A stretch of 64,000 bases of DNA from Aphelenchoides besseyi (Eukaryota > Nematoda > Chromadorea > Rhabditida > Aphelenchoididae), in assembly GCA_024699855.1 (NCBI GenBank), contig JAMPIQ010000003.1, forward strand, positions 7,812,001 through 7,876,000, read 5' to 3'. Of this stretch, positions 10,789 to 20,717 are shown piece after piece. A program made the translations under genes and the position numbers. The notes under the pieces were generated by a model. The model searched no databases, was not told the DNA's origin, and was given only the letters and a program-made list of their open reading frames with translations. Every line of letters starts with the position of its first letter. The stretch's first letter is position 1.

Positions 10789-13765
10789 TTAATTTCTGTT
10801 TAGAATTTTTTCAATTTGATGATAAGCAATCTTTATTCCATCGACACTTCCAAATCTTCGAATGTAATCTTCAGCCATCTCATTTTCAAACTCATTATAC
10901 AAACTTTGAGGATTAGTTGGTTTGCAGTAAACCAAGAGCATGGCAAACATGAATCGTAACTGAGCTGGCAAACGATATTGAGCTGCTTCAAGCATTGTAT
11001 TTCTGTATTCCTCATCATTTTGAATCAAACCTCTAACTAAACATGCTTCTTTGAAAGTTGAGTGGACTGTTCCATTGACCGTTTTCAAATCATCGAAACT
11101 TTTAGGGGAGGTGACTTTTAACAACAGTAATCTCAAATGAAACAATTCGTGCGACTTTGGATTAATCGAGTAAATCCTTCCGACGGTATTAAAATAAGCT
11201 TTTCTTGGTTTCCATTTCTTTTCTTTTTGATTCCAAGTAAACTTTTCTGGAACTTCCAAATACAACATGTTTTTTCTTGGATCATCATCGAACAAATTTT
11301 GATCTTGTGACAGCTCCTCATTCAATTTGAAAAACTGAAGCAATTTAGTAGTTTTTCATTCTTTGCATTTTGTATTTCCTGAGGAGTTGCGTTCGTCTTC
11401 AAATAAACATTTTGTTTTTCGGGTAAATGAATTTCCAATCTTTCTACATGATGGCTTTTGTTAACAATTTCGTAATTGAACAACCTCCAAGCTGCTTCAG
11501 GTGCACTAAGATAACGACAATTAATGAACGTTTGAATTTCATCGTAGTTCAAGATCTTTCGATTTCCGTTACTCGGATCATAGAATTTTCGTTCGATAAT
11601 TGCTGAATCAGGACCCTTGAAAACATATTTATGCAAATACTTTACTACATCTATAGCAGCAATGTGCTCAACATTAATATGACAATTAAACTTTAAACTC
11701 AACTGTGGACTATAAGGTACAACATGCCGATTGTCCAATTCAATCCCATCTTTGATTACCTTTTGACCGTCATTTCGACGCCTATACTTTGCATAACTCC
11801 CTTCACCATGCGACGTTTCATCTTTGTGCTCTTTAGGAAACTTCTTTTTACATGCGGTATTTGCGGCTGAACAGCAAGGCATATACTGTTTTACTTGACC
11901 ATTTACGTTTAATTTGACACATTGATGCAAATTATTTCTGGTAACAATTTCATGCAATCGTGGTTCTTGAATTGGGTCAGGAATTTCTGCTCGAATCACT
12001 TGATCGATCTTTTGTTCATTTGTCAACTTGTCATTACTTGCCAGAGTGAAAAGCAAATGAACATGTGGTAGACCGCGCTTTTGGAATTCAACTGTTCCAA
12101 CATGTGCAACTACTTTCCCAAAAATCTTACTTTGCTTGACATACTCAATCAGTGCTTCATACTTTAACTTGAAAACTCGAGAAACTAAATCCGGTCGATC
12201 TGCTGCAGTCTGATTAGCTTTTACATTCTCGACGATTTCTCTCCATTTCGGATTGCAAGTCATAGTTACAAACAGATCAAGCTTTGAAAACTTTCTAACC
12301 ATAGCCATAGCATCATCATAAGCTTCACTCATATATCTTGGACTTCCGATATACGACGATGGCAAAATAATCTTTCGGCCAATTTCGGCACCTAATTCCT
12401 TAGCTTTTTGCCTCAAATGTTCATCAATTGCATCATAAGCACTGACTATTCGTTCATTTAGATAAGTTCGGTTATACATCAAACGATCATAGTCAACTCG
12501 TAAGTACTGATCGACAATCCACTCTTGAAACAGTTTTTTTCCATATGGCAAAGGATTGAACCAATCACAATCTTCATCATCACGAATTGCAACCTTATAT
12601 TGCACGTACTTATTCAATGTTAACTTCTTATCATCAACTGTTTTCCAATTTACATTCCAACCTTTTTCACCTATTGGATAAAACAGAGGATATAACATTG
12701 GCTCAATAGATTCATCAATTGGATTCAAAATTTTCATACGTCCATTTTTTTCATGGACAACAACATAGGCCGGTGGAGCTTCACCATTTGGACCTTCAAC
12801 ATACACAGCAGCAAAGTCATTAGTTCGTGGAATATTGTAACGACGTTGATCAACATTCGCTTTCATTGAGAACAATAACTTGATGACCGGTGGAGAGGTG
12901 CCATTATTCTGTGCAATTTGTTCAGCCTTTTCAATTTCATCCTTTAACATTTCATAAGCTTTAGCATATTCATTTACTTGACTTATTAACGATGACAAAT
13001 TCCCCATCAATCTTTTTTCACTTTCATTAAAGTTCTTGTTATTTTCGACACGAATTTGATGAGCTTCGTCCGGTTCAATCATGTACAATTGAGCATAAGA
13101 TGGCAATTCTTTTTCATTCGGAACAGCTGTACAATTGAAAGCTCTTTGAAATTCGCCCATTTGTCTGTAAGTACTGGGGCCTGCTCCTCCGATCTTGATC
13201 TCCTTTGTTATAATACTTCCGAAACTCAACGACTTGTTCATTTGTCTCAAGTTCTTCCAAAACACGTTAGAATCTTGATGATTACCCATAAAAAGATCCT
13301 TTAATTCCGGCGGGAATTCATTTTGTGATACTTGCAACTTGACTTTTCCATGGCTACAACACGACTCAAAAGTTTGATCACCGGTTCTTGGAACTTTTCT
13401 TTTTGGTTCCTGCTTAAAGTGTTTTGCCTGACAACTACTGCATTTCTCATTCATCGGACCCAAGTGATTCTCAAGAACAAAACTTTCAATTATCTGATTA
13501 TCTGTCGATGACTGTCGAGAATCCACTATATCATTCAACTCATTTCTTCGACGGTTTCTTGCATTTTCTCTAGCAATTCTATCACTTTGACGTGCGACAT
13601 CTCTTTGATTCGATTTGCTTCGCGGTTTGTTTCTCTTTCACTTTCTGACAATGCACTTCTACGACGACGTTGAGATTCAGTATTCCTTGCTCTTTTATTT
13701 CTGTTATTAAATTCTTCTTCATCTTCTGCTGACGCAAAAACTCGTTTCGTTGGCATTTCAACCAA
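10789..13765 (-). pseudogene. Helitron Rep (HUH nuclease) region, frame broken twice
   Basis: Replication initiator of a Helitron. Three overlapping pieces: 13765-13535 (76 residues, basic, ESQRRRRSALSESER), 13538-11322 (738 residues) and 11343-10789 (184 residues). The middle piece carries the Helitron-like N domain: FVTMTCNPKW, the HUH motif in GTVEFQKRGLPHVHLLF (around 12060), and the tyrosine motif VVKYLHKYVFKGPD (around 11630). The third piece (RLPAQLRFMFAMLLVYC) is the usual linker to the helicase. The breaks at about 13537 and 11335 are one-base shifts. On this strand the order is Rep, helicase, RPA-like, as in an autonomous Helitron. Frame breaks suggest an old copy, though assembly errors in A-runs cannot be excluded. 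Confidence 0.92.
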
Positions 13766-14142
13766 AATTCAATTAAAACAATGAGCTTTATTGTTCGACT
13801 TTAAATCAACAATTAAATCAGTGAATATCCGAGAATTAACCTTTACAAATAACCTTGAATGGCTTCAAATAAGATGTCGGCCTTGCCACGGGATGACAAA
13901 TACAAAAACAAAACAAAAAACCTAAAAGACACAAAACAAACAAAAATTTTATTAACCCACCGAAAACAATCACAGTACGATTAAACGACAATCAGCGACT
14001 CTAAAAACAAAACTTAAATAGCTACAGGAGAACAAATTCTTGGTAAGCAAAACACTACCTACCATAGCACGTGGAACTGAAAAAAATGATGATACAAAAA
14101 TCAACACAAAATTTGCATTCGATGACGGACAGACACTGCGGA

Positions 14143-14185
14143 TTAGTACTTAGGGACAAGTATGTCCCCGCCGCTACGCGGCGGG
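14143..14185 (-). repeat. Helitron-type 3' terminus: GC hairpin followed by CTAA
   Basis: On the minus strand an 8-bp perfect stem (CCCGCCGC, 3-base loop, GCGGCGGG; 14167-14185) is followed about 20 bases later by CTAA at 14146-14143. A second small inverted repeat, GGGACATACTTGTCCC, lies between. Helitrons end in a short GC hairpin plus CTRR, so this looks like the tail of another Helitron copy that touches the head of the Helitron at 14142. Confidence 0.5.
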
Positions 14186-15090
14186 CATTGTTTGCACAAT
14201 CATCTAATCACATATTCGTTAAAACAATTCTTTTTATATTCAACACATTGCTTATTTCATTCAACAAAGGATTCTTTTGATCAGCTCGCTTTCAACCACT
14301 TTCCCAACATTCCAAATCAACACGCCCAGCAACTCAACCAACGTTCATCGACGACCGTCTGCTGTCAAACCGGCAATTCAATCCAATAGTCCAACTGCCT
14401 GTGTCTTATCCTTCACCCAACTCACCACCGGTTTCACAAACTTCAATCAGCTTTTTTCGGATTTCCTTATCCCAACATTTAAACTCAGCTTCCAACAGCA
14501 AATCAAAATCAGCCATCCAGTGTTCATCGGGCTTTCGATTAAATTCAAAACGATTTGCTTTTAATCACATTTCAACAACACAGTCATCAACTCGTTCAAC
14601 GATCATTGACATTTGCGATTTCTCCAAAACTGCTCGCTTTCTCAATTGCAAACCCAACAACTCCGTTTTCGCTCTCACCTCCCAAACCAACGCTTACCTC
14701 ACTCTTCAACCTTTAACAGCCCACTCGAACTCTCGACAACAACTCCACGTCGCTTATTGCCATCAACGATCAAACAACCCGATTCTGGCCTTCTAATCAA
14801 TTCCTTCCATCACTTATCGAACAAATTTCGACCCAATCGCTCAAACCCAAAACGCGTCTATAGACAATATCGAAACAGCGACTTCGAATTTTTTCAATTC
14901 CTCAAGCATTCCATTTCAACAAACTGTACACCGAACCTTCAAATCTGCATTCGAAAAATCCGACCCTTTTCTCATTTCAAAATCAATCAATTAGCATAAC
15001 TCGAGGCTCGCTTTTTTCATTCGAAAATAAAAGCGGACGCATTCGGTTGCATACAATCAAACAAACTATTGTCGCTTCTTTTATTTAGAA
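14186..15090. other. G-poor stretch on the plus strand, no gene supported
   Basis: The plus strand is strongly depleted in G (CA- and T-rich). This removes TAG and TGA stops and produces several overlapping open frames in different phases (for example 14401-14796 and 14613-14999). None has splice sites or a recognisable domain, so I treat them as composition artefacts. The stretch lies between two GC hairpins and may be the body of a non-autonomous Helitron. Confidence 0.45.
15019..15085 (+). repeat. Direct repeat copy 1 (TTTTCATTCGAAAATAAA...)
   Basis: TTTTCATTCGAAAATAAAxGCGGA, then TCGGT(T/C)GCA, then ACAAACT recurs at 15815-15915 in the same order and orientation. Confidence 0.6.
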
Positions 15091-15092
15091 CA

Positions 15093-15129
15093 AGCAGCTC
15101 CCCGCCGCTCCGCGGCGGGAAGCTGCTTC
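15093..15129. repeat. Large GC hairpin (AGCAGCT...CCCGCCGC...GCGGCGGG...AGCTGCT)
   Basis: A palindrome of about 16 bp per arm with a 3-base loop. Its core is identical in sequence type to the hairpin at 14167-14185, and on the minus strand it is also followed by a CTTGTTCTAA tail comparable to CTTGTCCCTAAG at the first site. The two are probably ends of related elements. Confidence 0.6.
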
Positions 15130-15137
15130 GGTTTAGC

Positions 15138-15774
15138 TTAGTTTAAGTAAATTTTAAGATAAAGAAAAGAGTTTATGAAGAAAGAAGATAACAGACGGCA
15201 CATCGGGCGAAAAAAGAATCGCGATTGTTCGGTTTCGTTCTCGATTTCAAGGTCCGATGACTAAAGGGAGGTGTTAACTGAGGTAAAGCAAAAGCCGTTT
15301 ACCATTTGGAAACTCGAATAGTTTCGAGGACAGCCACGCGCATTGATCGAAGACACTGCGACTTTTGTAACTGAAATGAAAGATGAGTGGAAGCTGAGGA
15401 GTAGAAGAGAGCTTACCGTTGCACTCCGGCTGCCCGTTGATGAAGTCGGCTGATGGTTGTTGAGATAAAAGAGAGTTAGAACTATAATCTAAAAGCGAAA
15501 GAAGTAAGGAACGAAGAGTAAAATGGACTTGCCGAATTTAGTGCGCCGACTGTAGAAGATGCGGGCGATGAAGCGATCCAGCCGAAATTTGCAAACAGAC
15601 GATGATTAGTAGGAAGTAAAGAGAAAATGACTTACCGATGCGGATTGAAGAGTCGCGGCTTTGGATTGGTGAAGACGACGGAAGTTGCGTTGATTTGATG
15701 TAAATTTCCATATTCATTTTTGATTTTCGGGGTTCAGTCGTAATTTTGCATAAGCGAGCCGAGTTTGTTTCCAT
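15138..15774 (-). CDS. Unrecognised five-exon gene
   Basis: Exons 15774-15636, 15549-15529, 15488-15417, 15370-15303 and 15260-15138 join in phase to a single 140-residue frame ending in TAA. Every junction has GT...AG, with good donors (GTAAGT, GTAAGC, GTAAAC) and CAG or TTTAG acceptors. Introns are 40-46 bases except the first (86). One exon is only 21 bases. The protein is Ser/Asn-rich in the middle (ADFINGQPECN) and ends in an aromatic, hydrophobic segment (LLSSFFINSFLYLKIYLN) that could be a membrane anchor. I recognise no family. The stop lies 9 bases from the 15093-15129 hairpin, so it may be part of a mobile element. Start could also be 15717. Confidence 0.5.
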
Positions 15775-15814
15775 TGGAGAGTGAAAAGAGGAAGGCAAAT
15801 TAGCATGAATCGCA

Positions 15815-15858
15815 CTCTCTTTTTCATTCGAAAATAAACGCGGAGTAAATCGGTCGCA

Positions 15859-15897
<39 letters not shown>

Positions 15898-15915
15898 TGT
15901 TCTAGCTTTTTTGAT
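15815..15915 (+). repeat. Direct repeat copy 2 with internal (GACA)n microsatellite
   Basis: Second copy of the 15019-15085 repeat, interrupted by about eight GACA units at 15861-15894. A short CAATCAAACAAACT in copy 1 corresponds to the expanded tract here. Confidence 0.65.
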
Positions 15916-15944
15916 TTGGATTGCGGTGAACAAATTTAATTCGC

Positions 15945-16150
15945 GCTTACAATGGCAGTTCGTTCCGTTGGGTTTTCCGTGGATTTCCGTTCCCTTTTCT
16001 GTTCACTTCCATTCTAAGCACCTTGCTTATAATGGCAGTTTCGGTCAGTTCCGTTTCTTTTTCCGTCCCGTTCCGTTGCCGTTCTATTGCAAGCAACGTT
16101 TTCTGTTTCCGTCAATTTCAGTTCTGTTGTTCCGTCTCATTGTAGAGCCA
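15945..16150 (-). repeat. GGAACGGAA-rich repeat, right copy (inverted)
   Basis: Reverse-complement counterpart of 4925-5100. CTGCCATTATAAGCAAGG and CTGCCATTGTAAGCGCG on the minus strand match CTGCTATTATAAGCAGGG and CTGTCATTGTAAGTAGCGCG of the left copy. Confidence 0.75.
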
Positions 16151-16344
16151 CCATATGACTAGCTCGGTATAAAGGAATTTGTTCCTTTAGATATTTATTG
16201 ATAGTAGAAGCTGATGAACAACTAGTGAAAGTATAACACTTAATTAGAAACGAGCAAACTCGTGAATTTATAGGCTACTGATAAGACGGGAACAAAGGGT
16301 TGTAAATGTCTGGTGCCGAGGACGGGCTTCAATTTACGGCTCTT

Positions 16345-18055
16345 TCATTAATTGATAAGGGTTACGTTCACACTCGGCGTACCAACCGGCCGGAACGTCC
16401 AGGCAAGCGGAGAAGAGACGATCAAGCAATGCACCGCGGAAGCTAGTACTATTGCCGACTCGGCGCTAGCCCCGTGGCAAAAAGCTGACGCAATCAACAC
16501 GTATGTCTCATCTAAACTGCCATTCCACTTGCAGAACGCGAAAATTGCCAAGAAGACGTTGGATCAGTTCGACCGCGCCGTGAAGGCCATTGGAAAGAAG
16601 ATCCTGAACTTGCCGCAGAGAGCGAGCGCGGAGATCTACCTCAACCACAAGCACGGAGGGCTGGGCCTTCTGCCAATGAAACACTTGAGCGACGTATCGC
16701 AGATCGTGCACGCGGCCCGACTTCTTCAATCACCCGACCGACCACTGGCCAAACTCGCACTCGATTCCGCGAGAGACGTGGCGCAAGCACGGGCCGGTCG
16801 CACAACAAACATCTCGAACCGCGACGTTGCGCAGTTCTACAACGGCTCAATGGAACAGCCATTCGACAAACCGGCCACTGACCTACAAACGATGTGGACG
16901 AGACTCAGGTCAGCGACCTCCCGATTACGCTCCTTTTTTTCAGACTCCGAGCGACGGACGAACACGGACTCCGACCAACGAATGAACAACATCCTAGAAT
17001 GGGTCGAGGTTGAAGGAAGCCTGAGACTGCGACTACTCGGATCAACCGTCGAACTACGAACAATCGAATCGACGCTCCGAACAGCCATCCGAACTCACCT
17101 CCTCGAGCGCCTCATCCGCAAGCCCGACCAAGGAAAAGCAATTGAACTCACGGCGGGACAGCCCTGCTCCAACCACTTCTTGCGAAAAGGCGAGTTCACA
17201 CGATTCGCGGAGTGGCGATTCGTTTTCAGGGCCCGACTGAACGTTGTCCCACTGAATGGAAACCGACGCTTCGGAGGATCAGACAAACGGTGCCGACGAT
17301 GCGGATACGCCAACGAAACCCTACCGCACGTCCTCAACCACTGCCACCAACACATGAGAGCGATCACGCACAGACACAACGCCATCGTCGATCGATTGGT
17401 CAAAGCAGCGAAGAAACCGGTCGATGGAGACCTACGGCTCAACCAACAAACCCCGAACCTGGCCGACAACCTACGTCCAGACATCGTAATGGTAGACCGC
17501 CAGAACCAAACCGTCAAGATCATCGACGTGTGCGTCCCGTTCGAAAATCGACCGCTAGCATTCACACTGGCAAGACACGAGAAAAACCGAAAATACCAGC
17601 AAGTGGTCCAACACTACGAAGCCCAGGGCTTCAAAGTCTTCTGCGACGCGTTCGTGATCGGCTCACTTGGTGCATACGACCAACACAACTCGGCGGTCCT
17701 CGAACACCTGGGAATTGGAAGACGCTACGCAACTCTGATGAAACGCCTCATGGTCACCGACACAATCAAATGGTCGCGAAACATCTACGTGGAACACGTA
17801 TCCGGACAACGCCAATACAATGAAGAGGAAGAACCGATCTCCGGCCGTAATCTCTAGGCCTCCACGAAACCCCGATAACATTTTCCTCCTCTCTTTTTCT
17901 GTTTTTGAAACACTGCCTCAAACTCCCGGTTCCAACACCACAAACTACACTATTACCCACAGACCTACCCGTTTATTCACACTGTTCAACCGAGTAACCA
18001 ATATGCCACTGATCTCACATATGTCTGTAAAAGCCTTTTTTCTTCTCACTCAAAC
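16345..18055 (+). mobile_element. 5'-truncated RLE-type non-LTR retrotransposon, copy A
   Basis: Truncated inside reverse transcriptase at about 16345. The single long frame (see 16352-17857) contains the RT thumb and the complete C-terminal endonuclease. A pyrimidine-rich 3' UTR follows to about 18050. 5' truncation is the usual outcome of target-primed reverse transcription. Confidence 0.8.
16352..17857 (+). pseudogene. Retrotransposon polyprotein, C-terminal part: RT end, CCHC finger, restriction-like endonuclease
   Basis: 501 open residues. Residues 1-110 read like the end of an R2/NeSL-type reverse transcriptase (LGVPTGRN, then TYVSSKLPFHLQNAKI, and EIYLNHKHGGLGLLPM). Near residue 312 is the CX2CX7HX4C finger CRRCGYANETLPHVLNHC. 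It is followed by the restriction-like endonuclease core: LRPDIVMVD...VKIIDVCVPF, with the PD and D catalytic residues, and the ARHEKNRKY segment. This order (RT, CCHC, RLE) defines R2/R4/NeSL-type elements. The N-terminal half is missing, so the copy cannot move itself. Confidence 0.88.
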
Positions 18056-18297
18056 TTTCGCAAAAAGAGGGCGGGCGGAGGCGTCTCCATCCTGGACTAA
18101 GGCGTACTCCGCAGCCAAGTCGTAACCCTACAGTCTCCAACTTGGGCCCCGGCTGAGGTTCGCACATTCTACCACCGAGTGAAGACAAAGGCCTGTCATT
18201 TGCCTCAACCTATACCCCACCCATGATTTGTACTGTCGCCTTCGGGCAGAATTGACTCGCGTTATTGCGCTGAAATCGGCCAAAAGCCACAATCCCA

Positions 18298-19023
18298 ATG
18301 TCGTCAGCCTGCGCCCTCAACCGGCGCGGGTCGGCGAAACTCTCAATTCCGTCAACCGTCACTCTGGATGTTCCGTTCGATCCTTTTCGATGCGCGTTCT
18401 GTCCCCCTGTCAACCCACTTCCCAAACCTTTCGTGGATGTGAGTGGGCTCGTGCGACATTTCAAGAAAGTCCACACGGGGTTCAACTCAATCAGCTACCG
18501 ATGTCGCTTCTGTCAACACGCGTTTACAACTCAACAGGGCCGCTACCCGCAAAAACTCGCGAACGAGCATGTGAAGTCGTGTCCGCAACGTCCACCCCTG
18601 AATGGAATCACCCACCCGTCAAAGAACTCGACACCTCAACTGGTCAACCCGCCTCCTCAACCCGCCGGACGACCAAAGCGAGCTCAGCGACCTGCCGCCG
18701 TGATCGCCAACCAAAACTTAGCCAACCTGGACACGACAACTGACGACCCAATGGACCGAACTTTCACTGTTGAACGAACAACCAATGGGAGCTTGTTGGA
18801 AAACTCGAACATGGAAAGCCTAATGGGGGGCGCAAGCCAACCGGCGATGGAGAATCGATTGGACGATTCTGCTGGAGCGTTGGAGGGAAGCCTGTTGGAT
18901 GGCGGCCCGAATAATGCGATGGAAAGCCCAACCAATCGACAACATTTACAACGGAATACTCAACAAAGAGAAAATTCTTTCCTTAAATTATGGAAACGAA
19001 ATCCGTCCGTTTGTATTTGTTGA
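18298..19023 (+). pseudogene. Retrotransposon N-terminal zinc-finger region
   Basis: Two C2H2-like fingers near the start: CAFCPPVNPLPKPF...LVRHFKKVH and CRFCQHAF...LANEHVKSC, the second ending in H-X3-C. A Pro/Asn-rich linker containing AGRPKRAQRPAAV follows. N-terminal C2H2/CCHC fingers that bind the target DNA are characteristic of R2/NeSL-type elements. Near 18920 the frame shifts: the sequence that continues as coding is one frame over (IDNIYNGILNKEKILSLNYG). Confidence 0.7.
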
Positions 19024-19591
19024 AGAAATCAGGCGCCTCAGACTTAGCAACCCGTACTCAGACAAAATTGATGTGTTAGGAAATCAGTTCTTCAGTCGTC
19101 ACATAGACAATAAGAACGATGACAAACTGAGCAATGACGAACGCGAAGTACTGCGTAAAGGATTCGTTTTTATAACCGATGATCGTCAATCTCCAAAATT
19201 CGCATTTATTACCGTCGACACAAAAAGTAATTTGAAATTTGAAGCAACATTATACGATCCCAATCTCTACGTTTAGTATATGACGGCTTCTCAAATTGAC
19301 GACGATCGACTAGAAAAAACGCGCGAGTTTTTCTTGAGGGTTTTCCCAGGATGCCACATTACAACAGCATACGAAAACATCTATCAACCAACGCTTCAAG
19401 AATGTGATTATGAAATTGCCTTGTGTTTTGTAGTTGAGAGATCATTTGAGCCAAATGCCGTCGCAATTGATCAAGAAGAGCGCAGTATACTAAAAATTCA
19501 GCAACACGTCAACTCGCTTAGTTATCACCTAGCAGCACATCACTTTTACGACAATCCGAAGATATTTCCGTTTTTTTCGTTGCCGATATAG
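18899..19591 (+). pseudogene. C48 (Ulp1)-like cysteine protease region of the retrotransposon
   Basis: Two in-phase pieces, 18899-19276 and 19280-19591, separated only by a TAG. The order matches Ulp1-type peptidases: a KFAFITVDTKS...ATLYDPNL block where the His/Asp part belongs, then a spaced QPTLQECDYEIALCFVVERSF block with Gln and Cys where Q...DCG is expected. The histidine usually preceding the first block (HW) is not visible, so the protease may be degenerate. C48-like domains are reported in NeSL-lineage elements. Assignment is by pattern, moderate confidence. Confidence 0.5.
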
Positions 19592-20074
19592 TGGGTGCTC
19601 CGGATACGGACATTAATGAAAAAATCCGTACCGAAACAGCAGCCGAAGCTCTACAGGTCACTAACGCAATGGACAACATGCAAATGGAAATAGATCCCAC
19701 TCCACCAATAGAACCAATTATTGCCGAAGAATTTTCGATGGCTGTTGATAACCAAGAAGTTTAACAAATTTTGTTAGAATTACTTGCAATATGTGAAAAT
19801 CCAGTCACTGAACCCAATGAAGAACAGATATTTTCGCTGGACGAGCAATTCATTAGATCCATTTCACATCCAACCGATGAATCAAGAGCATTGGATTCGC
19901 TAATGGATTTCATACTCATCGGCAATATCGAGTGGTGGTTCAACCGAAGTATCGCTCATTCAATACCTGATGAATTCAAAAGATGCGATATGACTCAACA
20001 AATGATCGAAGATTGGAACTCAGCGTCATCAAAAATGTCTTTCGACCAGATTAGAACCATGCCACGAAGCATTC
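19592..20074 (+). pseudogene. Retrotransposon linker between protease-like region and RT
   Basis: An acidic segment in the same element; 19771-20074 reads LELLAICENPVTEPNEEQ...DEFKRCDMTQQMIEDWNSAS. The frame is cut at 20075 by the inserted TIR element and resumes in the same style at about 20729 (NIVEEGHYKVPEEVRKSY). Confidence 0.5.
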
Positions 20075-20717
20075 TTTTTTGGCGCAACCATTTTGGCGCA
20101 GGGTTGATTTGGCGCGAAGTCCACCTACTGGTGCAAAGTCCACAAACGGACGGAGTAGTTAGAGGCGGGGTTTTTAGGGTGTTGATTCGATTGCTAGCAA
20201 AAATCAGTAGGCTTCCAACTCCGGGTGTTCGCCTACCACCCATTTCTCGCTCTTACTTTTATTGGAATTCTAGTATTTTCTTGTCTTTTTGGATTCAAAA
20301 ATGGCTACCGCTATTATGACGAAACGTCAACGTGACAAGATGGCACATCAAGGATATTTATATGTCCAAGATCGTGAAAGCGCCGATGGAACCCGAATGT
20401 TCTGGCGATGCGAACAGAAGAACACGTGCAAGGGCCGACTACACGTCGTCTGGAGAGTGGCGTCGTTGAAGTCAAGCACTCGCACAACCACGACTCGGAG
20501 CCAGTGGACGTTGAAATCGCGAATTTGAAGACAAGTTTGAAGCGCAGCGCTGCTGCTACACAAGCTGTTCCATCACAATTAATAATAATAGCCACACAAA
20601 ATTAAAACAGCAGTAATTATAATAGACAATTCAATAGACACAGACGTGTAAAATGGCTATCGTGCCAAATCAAGCCTGCGCCAAAAAAGTGGCGCCAAAA
20701 TGGTTGCGCCAAAAAAA
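20075..20717 (+). mobile_element. Terminal-inverted-repeat element carrying a FLYWCH domain, nested in the retrotransposon
   Basis: TTTTTTGGCGCAACCATTTTGGCGC at the left end has its reverse complement GGCGCCAAAATGGTTGCGCC plus A-run at the right end (about 20691-20717). The right side has an additional copy of the CCTGCGCCAAAAAA sub-motif. The 640-base element splits the retrotransposon coding region. FLYWCH-bearing TIR elements in nematodes are usually Mutator-like. I could not find a clear target duplication. Confidence 0.7.
20301..20605 (+). pseudogene. FLYWCH-type zinc-finger protein, frameshifted
   Basis: ATG at 20301 (MATAIMTKRQRDK). The pattern GYLYVQDRESADGTRMFWRCEQKNTCKGRL is the FLYWCH core. 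The downstream HSHNHDSEP that completes the finger is in another frame (20408-20605), so a shift lies near 20445. The finger then runs into a helical tail (VEIANLKTSLKRSAAATQ). No transposase is present inside the element, so it is non-autonomous. Confidence 0.72.

Larger units (their letters stand above)
9302..14142 (-). mobile_element. Helitron rolling-circle transposon (5' end proposed at 14142)
   Basis: The element is on the minus strand. The proposed 5' terminus is TCCGCAG starting at 14142, immediately preceded by CTAA, the kind of 3' terminus a neighbouring Helitron would have. The 3' terminus lies somewhere below 9302, probably below 8027 if the RPA-like remnant belongs to it; I found no clear hairpin plus CTRR there. 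Confidence 0.6.
18060..20074 (+). mobile_element. RLE-type retrotransposon copy B, 5' half
   Basis: Starts with a GC-richer 5' region (18060-18297), then zinc fingers, a C48-like region and a linker, all plus strand. It is interrupted at 20075 by a terminal-inverted-repeat element and continues at 20718. Confidence 0.7.

Noticed and set aside
14277..14999. Overlapping long open frames on the plus strand
   Set aside because: The strand is G-poor, which removes TAG and TGA; three phases are open at once and none has splice sites or domain content.
15538..15933. 131-codon minus-strand frame with LSVCLSVCPSVC repeat
   Set aside because: The Cys/Ser repeat is just the GACA microsatellite translated; only the part from 15774 is kept as an exon.
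17212..17823. 203-codon frame inside the retrotransposon
   Set aside because: Shadow of the endonuclease frame in another phase; Arg/Thr/Pro-rich from codon bias.
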